Shown in pieces: positions 24,121-35,856 of a DNA stretch of 64,000 bases. The DNA is taken from the NCBI GenBank assembly GCA_022376925.1, contig JAIOJX010000005.1, forward strand, positions 10,878,501-10,942,500. Direction: 5' to 3'. Made by a program: the position numbers and the translations under genes. The stretch comes from Tragulus kanchil (Eukaryota > Chordata > Mammalia > Artiodactyla > Tragulidae). Position 1 is the first letter of the stretch; every line of letters begins with the position of its first letter. The notes under the pieces are model-generated. The model worked only from the letters and a program-made list of their open reading frames with translations, had not been told where the DNA came from and ran no database searches.

Positions 24121-26344
24121 CAACCTCACACTACCAAAGTACACTTTGTTAAAATCACAGTCTTCAAGGTTAAGTGTTTTCTAGATGGTTCAAGAAGAAA
24201 ATACATGTGCTGCTTCAGGACTCCAAGGCCAGCAGGGTCAGCTCCTCCCAGCCACACAATCTGCTGACTGCATGCAACAGGGTGGTGCTGAATAAAGCCA
24301 CCCCCAGAAGCCTCCACTCTCCAAGTGCCTTTCTGAAAATATACATCGGCCTTCCTTGCACCGCCCAGTACAACACACTCCTTCTTTGAGCCTAGAAAAG
24401 GACAAACTTTCTGAAAACCTGGTTTGATCTCGCCCTCCCTCTCCACTTCCCATCTCCCCCTTTCTGCTCCCACCACCCCGGCCAGGCCAGGCTGCGCCCA
24501 CCGTCCTCCCTCCAACAGGAAAGCTGAGCCCTTCCTCCTCCGCCTTCTCTCTTAGCTCAGGCTTTACTTCCTCAGCTACTCTTCCTCTGCTCTCTCTCAC
24601 TTGGTCTGACCACTAAACCACATAATGCTTATACGCCTTCCACATAACATTAACATACACAACACTTACGTGCGACTACTTTGTTGTTTCTGGATTTTAG
24701 TTCCTGGGCTTCCTTATGCCCATGGACTTCCGTTCTAATTTCAATCGTTCTTCCTGGAGCCACACTGGTTCCAAGACATCATCTGAAAACTACTCCGCCA
24801 CAGAAATACTAAATTCCTATAAAGTCTGTCTTGCTAAGAACACATTGCTTGAATACAAATTAGCTCACATGCACTTGATAAATATAGGAGTGATGTCAGC
24901 ATCATAAAGAAGTCGTTCAGTTCATAACAGCTTCTCCCAGTACATGAATGAATTAAAGAGAAAACATGAGCAATATACCAAAGGCCCTGTATCAAAAGGG
25001 CTGGGATTCCTACAGATGTGTGCCCGTGTTGTGCCTGGAGTTTGGTGGCTTCAGCAACGGCGGTGTTAACCACTGCATGAAGCCATCTGGGAAGAATTCA
25101 AGAGCAGTACAGATCACAAGTGCTAAGACACTTCTCTGTTTATATCAGTGTGGACTCATGCATCTCATGCATATTTATTCTACACTTTGGGTTACAACTC
25201 AAGAACAGTTTGTTTCTTCCACTGCATTTTCCCCATTTGCAACCTCACACTACCAAAGTACACTTTGTTAAATTCACAGTCTTCAAGGTTAAGTGTTTTC
25301 TAGATGGTTCAAGAAGAAAATACATGTGCTGCTTCAGGACTCCAAGGCCAGCAGGGTCAGCTCCTCCCAGCCACACAATCTGCTGACTGCATGCAACAGG
25401 GTGGTGCTGAATAAAGCCACCCCCAGAAGCCTCCACTCTCCAAGTGCCTTTCTGAAAATATACATCGGCCTTCCTTGCACCGCCCAGTACAACACACTCC
25501 TTCTTTGAGCCTAGAAAAGGACAAACTTTCTGAAAACCTGGTTTGATCTCGCCCTCCCTCTCCACTTCCCATCTCCCCCTTTCTGCTCCCACCACCCCGG
25601 CCAGGCCAGGCTGCGCCCACCGTCCTCCCTCCAACAGGAAAGCTGAGCCCTTCCTCCTCCGCCTTCTCTCTTAGCTCAGGCTTTACTTCCTCAGCTACTC
25701 TTCCTCTGCTCTCTCTCACTTGGTCTGACCACTAAACCACATAATGCTTATACGCCTTCCACATAACATTAACATACACAACACTTACGTGCGACTACTT
25801 TGTTGTTTCTGGATTTTAGTTCCTGGGCTTCCTTATGCCCATGGACTTCCGTTCTAATTTCAATCGTTCTTCCTGGAGCCACACTGGTTCCAAGACATCA
25901 TCTGAAAACTACTCCGCCACAGAAATACTAAATTCCTATAAAGTCTGTCTTGCTAAGAACACATTGCTTGAATACAAATTAGCTCACATGCACTTGATAA
26001 ATATAGGAGTGATGTCAGCATCATAAAGAAGTCGTTCAGTTCATAACAGCTTCTCCCAGTACATGAATGAATTAAAGAGAAAACATGAGCAATATACCAA
26101 AGGCCCTGTATCAAAAGGGCTGGGATTCCTACAGATGTGTGCCCGTGTTGTGCCTGGAGTTTGGTGGCTTCAGCAACGGCGGTGTTAACCACTGCATGAA
26201 GCCATCTGGGAAGAATTCAAGAGCAGTACAGATCACAAGTGCTAAGACACTTCTCTGTTTATATCAGTGTGGACTCATGCATCTCATGCATATTTATTCT
26301 ACACTTTGGGTTACAACTCAAGAACAGTTTGTTTCTTCCACTGC
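24121..26344. repeat. Tandem duplication 8 (24121-25225 and 25240-26344)
   Basis: Period 1119 bp, 14 bp linker. The copies are practically identical; one visible substitution is near 24155/25274. Confidence 0.95.
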
Positions 26345-26446
26345 TCAGCTGCTCCTCATTTAGCCATGGGACGCTTTCTCAGTGGCTGCTCCGGCACTCT
26401 GACAGCATTCGAATCCAAGATCTGAGGACAAGGGATGCTCGTGATT

Positions 26447-26662
26447 GGGCTTCCAGGGGGCACAGCGGTAAAGCATCCACCTGCCAACACAGGAGGCTCA
26501 GGGGACACAGGTTCGATCCCTGGGATGGGAAGCCACCCATCCCTGGAAATGACAACCCACTCCAGTCTTCTTGCCTGGGAATTCCCATGGACAGAGGAGC
26601 CTGGTGGGCTACAGTCCGCAGGGTGGCAAAAGAGTCAGACACGATTTAGCCACTAACCAACA
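26447..26662 (+). mobile_element. BovA2 SINE
   Basis: Head 'gggcttccagggggcacagc', 'gttcgatccctgggatggg', 'aacccactccagtcttcttg', 'ggacagaggagcctggtggg', terminal 'agagtcagacacgatttagc'. Confidence 0.92.
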
Positions 26663-26771
26663 AATGCTCACTGTTGCTGAGGTGCCACTGTTCTTAGGCC
26701 CTCTCATTGACAAGACCAAAGGAACACATGCGTGTATATTAAGTCCCTGCAATACACAGCCCTGCTGAAGC

Positions 26772-26890
26772 GCATGGCTACCCACCCCAGTGCTCTTGCC
26801 TGGAGAATGTCACGGACAGAGGAGCCTGGGGGGTTAGAGTCCATGGGGTGGCAAAGAGTCGGACACGACTGACCGCTAACACTTTCACGT
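26772..26890 (+). mobile_element. BovA/BovB 3' fragment
   Basis: Starts mid-element: 'ccaccccagtgctcttgcc', 'ggacagaggagcctgggggg', 'gtggcaaagagtcggacacg', 'actgaccgctaac'. Separate from the preceding BovA2. Confidence 0.85.
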
Positions 26891-27345
26891 CACTAGACAC
26901 ACACGTCTATACTTTTTATGTAATCATCCAAGTATATATTAAACACCCAACTCTAATCCACTACCATGTGAATCATTCTAACCACTCCAGTGGTGAGAAA
27001 CCTAGCTCCTACTCTCATCATTCAGATTTAACTGTTAAAGTCCAGTGTATGTGGACAACAGTAGCAGAACGGTTAACTGACATCCCCCTGAGATACAACT
27101 CACCAACAAGAATTCAGCCTCATCTACCTTCATTTACCTTTAGTTTTACAGACTCCCCTGATTTCCAGTTACCTATTTAGGTCAGCGCCTTTTCCCTCCT
27201 ATCCTAAGACTACTTCCTATGTCTGTAATATAGTTAGATTGTTTAGTCACTACATTTTACATTCTGTCCAGGGATTCCCCACCCCCGCCCCGACACCTCC
27301 GTGCCTTCTTCTCAAGTAATTTTTTTTTTTAAACAGGCATGTATT

Positions 27346-27617
27346 CGGGCTTCCCTGGTGGTCCAGTGGGTAAAGAGTCTGCCTTGTAGTGCAAGGGGCA
27401 CAGGTCCAATCCCTGGCCCAGGAAGATCCCACATGCTGTGGAGCAGCTGGACCAGTGTGTCCAATTACAAACCAGCGCTCTAAAGCGCATGCACACAGAG
27501 CCACTACTCTGCAACGAGAGAGGCCACTGCAATGGAAGGTCCACACAGGCCAAAGAATAAAGTTGGATGGAAAAAAAGAAAAAAACAATAAAAGAGGCCC
27601 AAATTAAAAAAAAAAAA
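27346..27617 (+). mobile_element. tRNA-Glu SINE with perfect 11 bp target-site duplication
   Basis: Recurrent subtype with head 'cgggcttccctggtggtcc' and tail 'ataaaagaggcccaaatt' plus poly-A. Target-site duplication aggcatgtatt at 27335-27345 and 27618-27628. Confidence 0.95.
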
Positions 27618-27628
27618 AGGCATGTATT

Positions 27629-28716
27629 AAATCAAAACTACAATGAGGTATCACCTCACACTGATCAGAATGGTTATTACCAAGAAATCCACAAACGACA
27701 AATGCTGCAGAGGGAGTGGAGAGAAGGGAACCCTCCTGCACTGTTGGTGGGAATGTAAATCGGTACAGCCACTATGGAGAATAGTATGAAGGCTCCTTAA
27801 AAAACTAAAACCAGGGGCTTCCCTGGTGGTCCAGTGGGTAGAGAGTCCGCCTTACAGTGCAAGGGGCACCAGTTCGATCCCTGGTCCGGGAAGACCCCAC
27901 ATACCAAGGAACGGCTAGGCCGGTGTGTCCTATAATGAGCCAGTGCTCTGGAGCGCATGTGCCCAGAGCCCGTGCTCTGCAAGGAGAGAGGCCATTGCAA
28001 CAGGAGGCCCATAGAGACCAAAGAATAAAGATGGATGAAAAATAAATGATGACTTAGAGGCAAAATATGAGCCTGCAATCCCACTTGTGGGCATATATCT
28101 GGAGAAAAACATGATTCAAACAGATACATGCACCCCCAAGTTCACTGCAGCACTGTTTAGGATAGCCAAGACACAGAAGCAACCTAAATGTTCATCGACA
28201 GAGGAATGGATCAAGATGCAATGTACATACACAAGGGAATATTACTCATTAAAAAGAATGAAATAACGCTGTCTGCAACAATATGGAGGGAACCAGAGAA
28301 TGTCATACTGAGTGAAGTCAGATAGAGGAGAAACATCGTAAGACAACCCTTATATGTGGAATCTAAAAAGACGTGATACAAATGAACTTACAAAACAGAA
28401 GAGACTCACAGACAACAAACTTACGGTTGCCGTGGGGTAGGGGGAAGAAGGGGGAGATATTTAGGGACTTTGGGAAGGTCACGTACGCGCTGCTAGATTT
28501 AAAATGGAGAACCAACAAGAACCACAGAGTTCAGCACGGCAGACTCTGCTCAGTGCTCTGTGTCAGCCTGGATTGGAGGGGGCTTTGGGAGAGAATGGAT
28601 ACACCTGTATGTATGGCTGAGGCTCTTTGCTAAGCATCTGAAACTATGATAATGTTGTTAATTGGCTACACCAATACAAAATAAAAAGCTTAAAAGTTTG
28701 GGGGGAAAATGCATGT
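27629..28716 (+). mobile_element. L1 3' UTR, interrupted by a SINE
   Basis: 'tgaggtatcacctcacactg', 'ctgttggtgggaatgtaaat', then after the SINE (27815-28046) 'cagatacatgcacccccaag', 'ccaagacacagaagcaacc', 'ttatatgtggaatctaaaaa', ending near 'acaccaatacaaaataaaaa'. The part from 28351 is repeated by duplication 9 (29512-29876). Confidence 0.85.
27815..28046 (+). mobile_element. tRNA-Glu SINE inserted in L1
   Basis: Recurrent subtype: 'gggcttccctggtggtccag', 'ggtccgggaagaccccac', 'agacc aaagaataaagatgg'. It splits the L1 3' UTR. No convincing target-site duplication seen. Confidence 0.9.
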
Positions 28717-28736
28717 AGTACGGTTCACTCTGTTTA

Positions 28737-29048
28737 AAAATTAACTTTATTTATTCATTTATTTTTCGCTGTGTTGGGTCTTCACTGTGCATAGGCTTTT
28801 CTCTAGATGCTGTGAGCGCGGGCTGCTCTTCATGACACTGCGTGGGCTTCTCCTGTTGCAGAGCTTGAGCTCTGGAGCGTTTGGGCTTCAGTAGCTGTAG
28901 CTCCTAGGCTCCAGAGCACAGGCTCAGCAGTTGTGGTGTGCAGACTTAGTTGCTCTGCAGTTTGTGGGATCTTCCTGGATCAGGGATCGAACCTGTGTCT
29001 CCTGCACTGGCAGGCGGATTCCCAACCACTGGCCACCAGGGAAGCCCT
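28737..29048 (-). mobile_element. Bov-tA/CHR SINE, long body, copy 1
   Basis: Inverted: 'tttcgctgtgttgggtcttc' near the tail, repeated 'gggcttcagtagctg' body, 'gatcagggatcgaacctg', head 'ggccaccagggaagccc'. Confidence 0.9.
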
Positions 29049-29896
29049 GTATGTGTATTTCTGCTGAAACAACAAGAACTCAGATCTCTAACAAGGAATG
29101 CCAAACCTGAGGGCTGAAGGCTGTGAGGGATCAGCAGCCCCACACAGGACACACGTGGGAGTGGAATTTAACTGGGCTTGTATTGTATTAGGACTGTTAT
29201 TTTTGTAGGGCTCTGGTTACAAAGTTTCATAGGTTTTAAACGGTCCACTCCAGTCCTATTTTTCCCATAAGCCCTGTTACTTTAAGTGTGCAATTCTGTG
29301 GAAAACATGAGGTTTTTCCAGCAACGCAAGCTGGGCACTAGAGCGGAAGCAGCAGCATCTTCCCTGAAGACACACCCGCCCAGCCTCTCCCCTTGCTAAA
29401 GGAGTCACTTCCAAATCCAGGGAACTTCAGCCTGGGGACACCTTTCTTGTTTGCTTTTCTTCTTCCAGGATGGTATACATGGTAATTATTTTAAAGCTCT
29501 GAAGAAACCCCTATATGTGGAATCTAAAAGAGTGATACAAATGAACTTACAAAACAGAAGAGACTCACAGACAACAAACTTACGGTTGCCGTGGGGTAGG
29601 GGGAAGAAGGGGGAGATATTTAGGGACTTTGGGAAGGTCACGTACGCGCTGCTAGATTTAAAATGGAGAACCAACAAGAACCACAGAGTTCAGCACGGCA
29701 GACTCTGCTCAGTGCTCTGTGTCAGCCTGGATTGGAGGGGGCTTTGGGAGAGAATGGATACACCTGTATGTATGGCTGAGGCTCTTTGCTAAGCATCTGA
29801 AACTATGATAATGTTGTTAATTGGCTACACCAATACAAAATAAAAAGCTTAAAAGTTTGGGGGGAAAATGCATGTAGTACGGTTCACTCTGTTTAA

Positions 29897-30208
29897 AAAT
29901 TAACTTTATTTATTCATTTATTTTTCGCTGTGTTGGGTCTTCACTGTGCATAGGCTTTTCTCTAGATGCTGTGAGCGCGGGCTGCTCTTCATGACACTGC
30001 GTGGGCTTCTCCTGTTGCAGAGCTTGAGCTCTGGAGCGTTTGGGCTTCAGTAGCTGTAGCTCCTAGGCTCCAGAGCACAGGCTCAGCAGTTGTGGTGTGC
30101 AGACTTAGTTGCTCTGCAGTTTGTGGGATCTTCCTGGATCAGGGATCGAACCTGTGTCTCCTGCACTGGCAGGTGGATTCCTTACCACTGAGCCACCAGA
30201 GAAGCCCT
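29897..30208 (-). mobile_element. Same SINE, copy 2 in duplication 9
   Basis: Same flanks as 28737-29048, but the head differs at several adjacent sites ('ggattccttaccactgagcc' here against 'ggattcccaaccactggcc' in copy 1). Confidence 0.9.
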
Positions 30209-30439
30209 GTATGTGTATTTCTGCTGAAACAACAAGAACTCAGATCTCTAACAAGGAATGCCAAACCTGAGGGCTGAAGGCTGTGAGGGATCAGCAGCCC
30301 CACACAGGACACACGTGGGAGTGGAATTTAACTGGGCTTGTATTGTATTAGGACTGTTATTTTTGTAGGGCTCTGGTTACAAAGTTTCATAGGTTTTAAA
30401 CGGTCCACTCCAGTCCTATTTTTCCCATAAGCCCTGTTA

Positions 30440-32617
30440 CTTTAAGTGTGCAATTCTGTGGAAAACATGAGGTTTTTCCAGCAACGCAAGCTGGGCACTA
30501 GAGCGGAAGCAGCAGCATCTTCCCTGAAGACACACCCGCCCAGCCTCTCCCCTTGCTAAAGGAGTCACTTCCAAATCCAGGGAACTTCAGCCTGGGGACA
30601 CCTTTCTTGTTTGCTTTTCTTCTTCCAGGATGGTATACATGGTAATTATTTTAAAGCTCTCGAATGTCCTGATTCCCCTCATACGCTGTATCCTTCCCGC
30701 AAACCACAGCCTCAAATCAACGCTACAAGCCTCCTTCCCCACTCCTGTACTGGGCGGCGGGCCTTTGCTGAGCACAGGTCCAAGCACCTTGGGAACAGTC
30801 CCTGCTGTGAACAAACAATGTCAGCAGGGACCCCACTGTGACAACACCATAGGCAAGTCTTCAGAAGGATGCAGAAGGCCACACCCTCACCGTTCCCTTG
30901 AGGCTGTCCTCTACTTGAATTCAGTGAGCAAACTGCCCCGCCTCCCGACTTGCGAGCGGGACTCTAGGGCTCCTCCACCAGGCGTGGCTCTCCGCGGCAT
31001 CCTGCTGACGTAACACGGACTGGTCTGTCCACACTCCATCTGTCTCCTCCACGCTGCGGAAGGGACAAGGGGCAGGGTGTCCTTCTCCCTGCTTCAAGGC
31101 CAAGCCTCCTCAGCTTCCAAACCTCTCTCCTCCCTCCACACCCTCACGGTCAGCCCGCAGCTCCTATCTTCATCCTTCCCCTCCTTCCCCTTCCACCTGT
31201 AGGAGCAGGGTCCCCTGAGCACATCCATGTTTCACAAAGTTATACGCCTCTGCGGGATAAGCCACTGCCTGTGATGCACTGGGGCTGGTGGCCAGTCTAG
31301 TGAACAGTGATTTCTCTAACTTTAAGGTAATAAAATCAGGTATTGTTACTATGTACCTTATTTGTTTAGACATGTTAAATTCTCTAGACCTTTCCTGGGG
31401 CTCCACGCCTTGCACTGACATCATCGTGGCACCTAACTCCTCCAATTGTAGCCACACATCCGAACTGAAATGACACTCAACTAAAAATGACACAGTAGTC
31501 TCTAACCGAGTACTTTCCAAAGGACTTATTAACCTTTAAGTGTGCAATTCTGTGGAAAACATGGTTTTTCCAGCAACGCAAGCTGGGCACTAGGCGGAAG
31601 CAGCAGCATCTTCCCTGAAGACACACCCGCCCAGCCTCTCCCCTTGCTAAAGGAGTCACTTCCAAATCCAGGGAACTTCAGCCTGGGGACACCTTTCTTG
31701 TTTGCTTTTCTTCTTCCAGGATGGTATACATGGTAATTATTTTAAAGCTCTCGAATGTCCTGATTCCCCTCATACGCTGTATCCTTCCCGCAAACCACAG
31801 CCTCAAATCAACGCTACAAGCCTCCTTCCCCACTCCTGTACTGGGCGGCGGGCCTTTGCTGAGCACAGGTCCAAGCACCTTGGGAACAGTCCCTGCTGTG
31901 AACAAACAATGTCAGCAGGGACCCCACTGTGACAACACCATAGGCAAGTCTTCAGAAGGATGCAGAAGGCCACACCCTCACCGTTCCCTTGAGGCTGTCC
32001 TCTACTTGAATTCAGTGAGCAAACTGCCCCGCCTCCCGACTTGCGAGCGGGACTCTAGGGCTCCTCCACCATGCGTGGCTCTCCGCGGCATCCTGCTGAC
32101 GTAACACGGACTGGTCTGTCCACACTCCATCTGTCTCCTCCACGCTGCGGAAGGGACAAGGGGCAGGGTGTCCTTCTCCCTGCTTCAAGGCCAAGCCTCC
32201 TCAGCTTCCAAACCTCTCTCCTCCCTCCACACCCTCACGGTCAGCCCGCAGCTCCTATCTTCATCCTTCCCCTCCTTCCCCTTCCACCTGTAGGAGCAGG
32301 GTCCCCTGAGCACATCCATGTTTCACAAAGTTATACGCCTCTGCGGGATAAGCCACTGCCTGTGATGCACTGGGGCTGGTGGCCAGTCTAGTGAACAGTG
32401 ATTTCTCTAACTTTAAGGTAATAAAATCAGGTATTGTTACTATGTACCTTATTTGTTTAGACATGTTAAATTCTCTAGACCTTTCCTGGGGCTCCACGCC
32501 TTGCACTGACATCATCGTGGCACCTAACTCCTCCAATTGTAGCCACACATCCGAACTGAAATGACACTCAACTAAAAATGACACAGTAGTCTCTAACCGA
32601 GTACTTTCCAAAGGACT
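30440..32617. repeat. Tandem duplication 10 (30440-31527 and 31534-32617)
   Basis: Period about 1092 bp. Two small deletions sit in the first 60 bp of copy 2. The initial approx. 220 bp (through the segment ending at 30660) are also part of duplication 9 and occur three times (29279, 30440, 31534). Confidence 0.95.
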
Positions 32618-32625
32618 ATTAGGGA

Positions 32626-32913
32626 TTTTTTTTTTTTAAGTTTTTTTTAAATTTTGGCCTCTTTTATTGGTTTTCCATTTGTTTATTTTTCATCCATCTT
32701 TGTTCTCTGGCCTGTGTGGGCCTCCCGTTGCAGTGGCCTCAACTGTAGCAGAGCGCCGGCTCTGGGCGCATGCGCTCCAGAGCACTGGCTCGGCACTGGA
32801 CACACGGGTCCAGCCGCTCCACAGCACGTGGGATCCTCCCCGGCCAGGGATCGAACCGGTGCCCCTTGCAGTGTGAGGCAGACTCTTTACCCACTGGACC
32901 ACCGGGGAAGCCC
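32626..32913 (-). mobile_element. tRNA-Glu SINE with perfect 10 bp target-site duplication
   Basis: Inverted recurrent subtype: poly-T, 'ggcctcttttattgg', body with GCGCATGCGC at 32766-32775, head 'ccaccggggaagcc'. Target-site duplication ctattaggga at 32616-32625 and 32914-32923. Confidence 0.95.
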
Positions 32914-33019
32914 CTATTAGGGATAATTCTAATTGTGTGAATTTTCATCTTATATGCGAGTGTTAGAAGCTGGAGATTTTCCGGAAACAATGTAACTCCA
33001 ATAGTAGCCATTAAGAAAA

Positions 33020-34803
33020 CAAACAGAAACCTGCCCCTCCCCTTCCCCTCCAGTACTTCCTTTTCCTGTCTACACCTCCCAAGGATGATCTACAGTCACC
33101 ACACTTTCGCTTGGCCCCTTCTGTTTACCCCGATTCCTGATCCCACCACCCAATTCACCACTCTACGTAAGGTCACAACGGTCTAATGTCCAAATTCAGT
33201 GGAGCTCTTTCTGTGTCTGTATCACTAAGTCCACCTGCTGCCCTGGGCACGGCAGCTCACGTCCTCTTTCCCGACCCTCACTCCTCCGCTTGGCTTTTGC
33301 ACCACCACCCTCCCCTCCAGCAAGGGGCCTCCCAATTCCTCCTCGGGCTCCCTCTGGTCTCTTGATGTTGGTGTTGGCTCAGGCTCTCCTCTTTGGCTCG
33401 CTGCTCTTCTCACTGTGCTTTCTCTCTCTCTCAAGACGCTCTGAGTTTCAAATATCAGCTAGAGGTGACTCCCAAATCAGTCATGACCTCGACCTCTCGC
33501 CCAGGTTCAGTTCAGGGATGGTGCACGCGAGTCCTTCCTAGGAGAAACTGCCCCCACACTGTCCCAACTGAAAGAAGTGGGGGGGCCACGCCGCCCTTGT
33601 GCCAGGAGTACACGCTGGATTTCGTAACAACCTTCACACCCCGACAGCCGCCTCAACACAGGTGAGCACCTACAGGAGACCACCAACTGGTGCCAGGAAT
33701 GATGAGAAGCTCCGTCCAGCTAAGAATGACAGCAATTAGCCAGGTCAATCTGGTAGTTTCCTGGGAGTTTAAAACAGGAAAAAGATTAACCAGCTAGTAG
33801 GGAAAAAAGAAAACAACCAGAAACCAGCACTGTGGCTGAGTCATTTTGACACTGGAATAAAGTGAACAATCATGCACTCCAGCGGTGTGGCTACCTAGCG
33901 CCGCACTCTCTCTTCTCTAATGCTGGTTCTTTGGCTTCTGGTTTACGTGAAGTCAGATCACATGGCTAAGAGTCATATTCTTACTTAACTCTAAATACAC
34001 TGTAATAACACTTCCTTGCCATCATTAGTTACTTCACGACTCACTGAAAAAAACTAACGTGGCTAGACACCCAGCCTGGGCCTCGGTTCCTCTTATCAGC
34101 CCATCGTATCCTGTCAGGGTGACTTCAAGACGATCACAGACAAGTCTCTTTTCTTTCCTCCGCTACCCTTGCCAGTGATCCATCAATTTAGGTCCTTATT
34201 TCTTACATGGTCTGCAACTGCCTTCTAAATGAGCCTGCTGCTTCCAGTCTTACGGCCCCTGAATCCATCTTCCAGTGAGCTGTGTAATCTGACCAAGATG
34301 AAAACGGGCCAGTCATCTCCTATTTAAAATCCTTTGATGATTCTTCATCTCCTACAGAATAAGATCTATGCTCAATGAAATATTCTATAAGGCCCTGCAC
34401 TATCTTTTCCCAGCTGTTTCTTGTCACAGACTTAAATTTCAACAAGCTCACACGGCTGGCAGAGCCAATCATTTAGCATGGTTCTCTCCTCTCGGCTTTC
34501 TGTATGCCTTTTCCCTGGTGATGTCCAGCCCCTCCTCCACCCCTGTATCACACTCATCTTGTAAGACTGACCTCTGGCCTCATGCCCTCCAGAAGCTGAC
34601 CCACCAACTCCATCCCTGCCATGGCAGCCTGCAGTGGACACTCCTCCCACCTTCCACGGCACTCTGGGATGCCTCCCTACTGCACACACCGGGCCAAGCA
34701 CTCTGAGCTCTTTGAAAACAAACACCGGGTCTTACTCACCTTTGAGAGCCCAGAACCTGGCACAAAGTAAATACTCACTAAAAGCTTGCTGAATAAATAC
34801 AGT
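33020..34803 (+). mobile_element. L2 LINE relic(s), sense
   Basis: L2-like text in order: 'cctcctcgggctccctctgg', 'tcttgatgttggtgttggc', 'gaggtgactcccaaatcagt', then from about 34150 'agcctgctgcttccagtc', 'ctataaggccctgcactatc', and the 3' end 'cctggcacaaagtaaatac' with 'gcttgctgaataaat'. The middle (33650-34060) is not recognisable. Frames here are L2 relics and not genes. Confidence 0.65.
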
Positions 34804-34804
34804 T

Positions 34805-35013
34805 GGGCTTCCCAGGTGGCTCAGTGGTAAAGAATCTGCCTGCAATACAAGAGATTTGGGTTCCATCCCTGGGGTGGGAAGATCCCCTGGAGAAGGAAAT
34901 GGCAACCCAATCCAATACTCTTGCCTAGAGAATCCCATGGACAGAGGAGCCTGGCGGGCTACAATCCATGGGGTTCCAAAGAGTCGGACATAACTTAGCA
35001 ACTAAGCACAAGA
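34805..35013 (+). mobile_element. BovA2 SINE
   Basis: Well preserved: 'gggcttcccaggtggctcag', 'aagaatctgcctgcaatac', 'gatcccctggagaaggaaat', 'ggacagaggagcctggcggg', 'agagtcggacataacttagc'. Sits exactly at an L2 3' end. Confidence 0.95.
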
Positions 35014-35159
35014 AACCCTATACACTATCCAGAAGAATATGTGCCCTGCATCAATTGCTTAATAAATCATCGCTACAAAAAAAAAAAATATGATTATTAG
35101 CATAATTCTTGCAATTATCAACTAGCAGTCCTAAAAAAAAAAAGACTTTCTTTGATGTG

Positions 35160-35297
35160 GACTATTTTTAAAGTCTTCATTGAATTTGTTACAGTGTTCG
35201 GTTTTTGGCCCTGATCAGGGATCTTAACTCCATGATCAGGAATCAAACCCTGCATTAGAAAGCAAAGTCTTAACCACTGGACCACGAGGGAAGTCCC
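35160..35297 (-). mobile_element. CHR-2-type SINE
   Basis: Inverted: 'aaagtcttcattgaatttgt', 'gttcggtttttggccc', 'aggaatcaaaccctgcatt', head 'ggaccacgagggaagtccc'. Confidence 0.85.
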
Positions 35298-35856
35298 CTC
35301 AACTAGCATTCTTAAAGTTAAATTTTGGCAAAGGGATTACTGGGGAAAGTTGAGTTTTTAAATTCCCCAGTTTTAGAGACCGTTTTTATAGCACCGTCCA
35401 TAATAAATCCCAGAAGACATCTCTATTGGGAAGCAAGCAAATACGTGTTGAGATAGCTCTTCTACATAAAGATGTGCAAGAAATTATATAAGCGATTAAA
35501 TTTAGGAAGTGTTAAAGGCCTAATGACTGGTGATACCGAGCGGGAGGGGACTGGGGCAAATCAGAAGTTCAGCCTAGCCGGCTGCTAGGGCTGCTAGAGC
35601 TGACAGCACTTCCGTTAGAAGGGGCAGCTCACTGCAGTGCCTCCTGCCCCTCCCAGCTTTCACGTACCTCACATTTTTTTCTAAGCTGCCCTAACCAGAG
35701 CGTCTGGACTTCTCCATGGCATCACTGTGCTCCGGGTAGCACTGTCCCCAGAGGAAGTACTTACAGCATTACCTAGTCTTCAAAGTCAACTAGTCTTCAA
35801 AAAGTTCTAAATGGGATCACTGGATTTTATCTGGTTGAGGTAATTAAGTCTCACAC

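Larger units (their letters stand above)
28351..30660. repeat. Tandem duplication 9 (28351-29500 and 29512-30660)
   Basis: Period about 1160 bp, 11 bp linker. Includes the end of an L1 3' UTR and a whole inverted SINE. Within that SINE the copies differ at several clustered sites (29010-29045 versus 30170-30205). Confidence 0.95.

Noticed and set aside
24126..24600. Overlapping 120-129 codon minus-strand frames, present twice
   Set aside because: Two overlapping frames on one strand of a pyrimidine-rich stretch; no domain, and the repeat comes from duplication 8.
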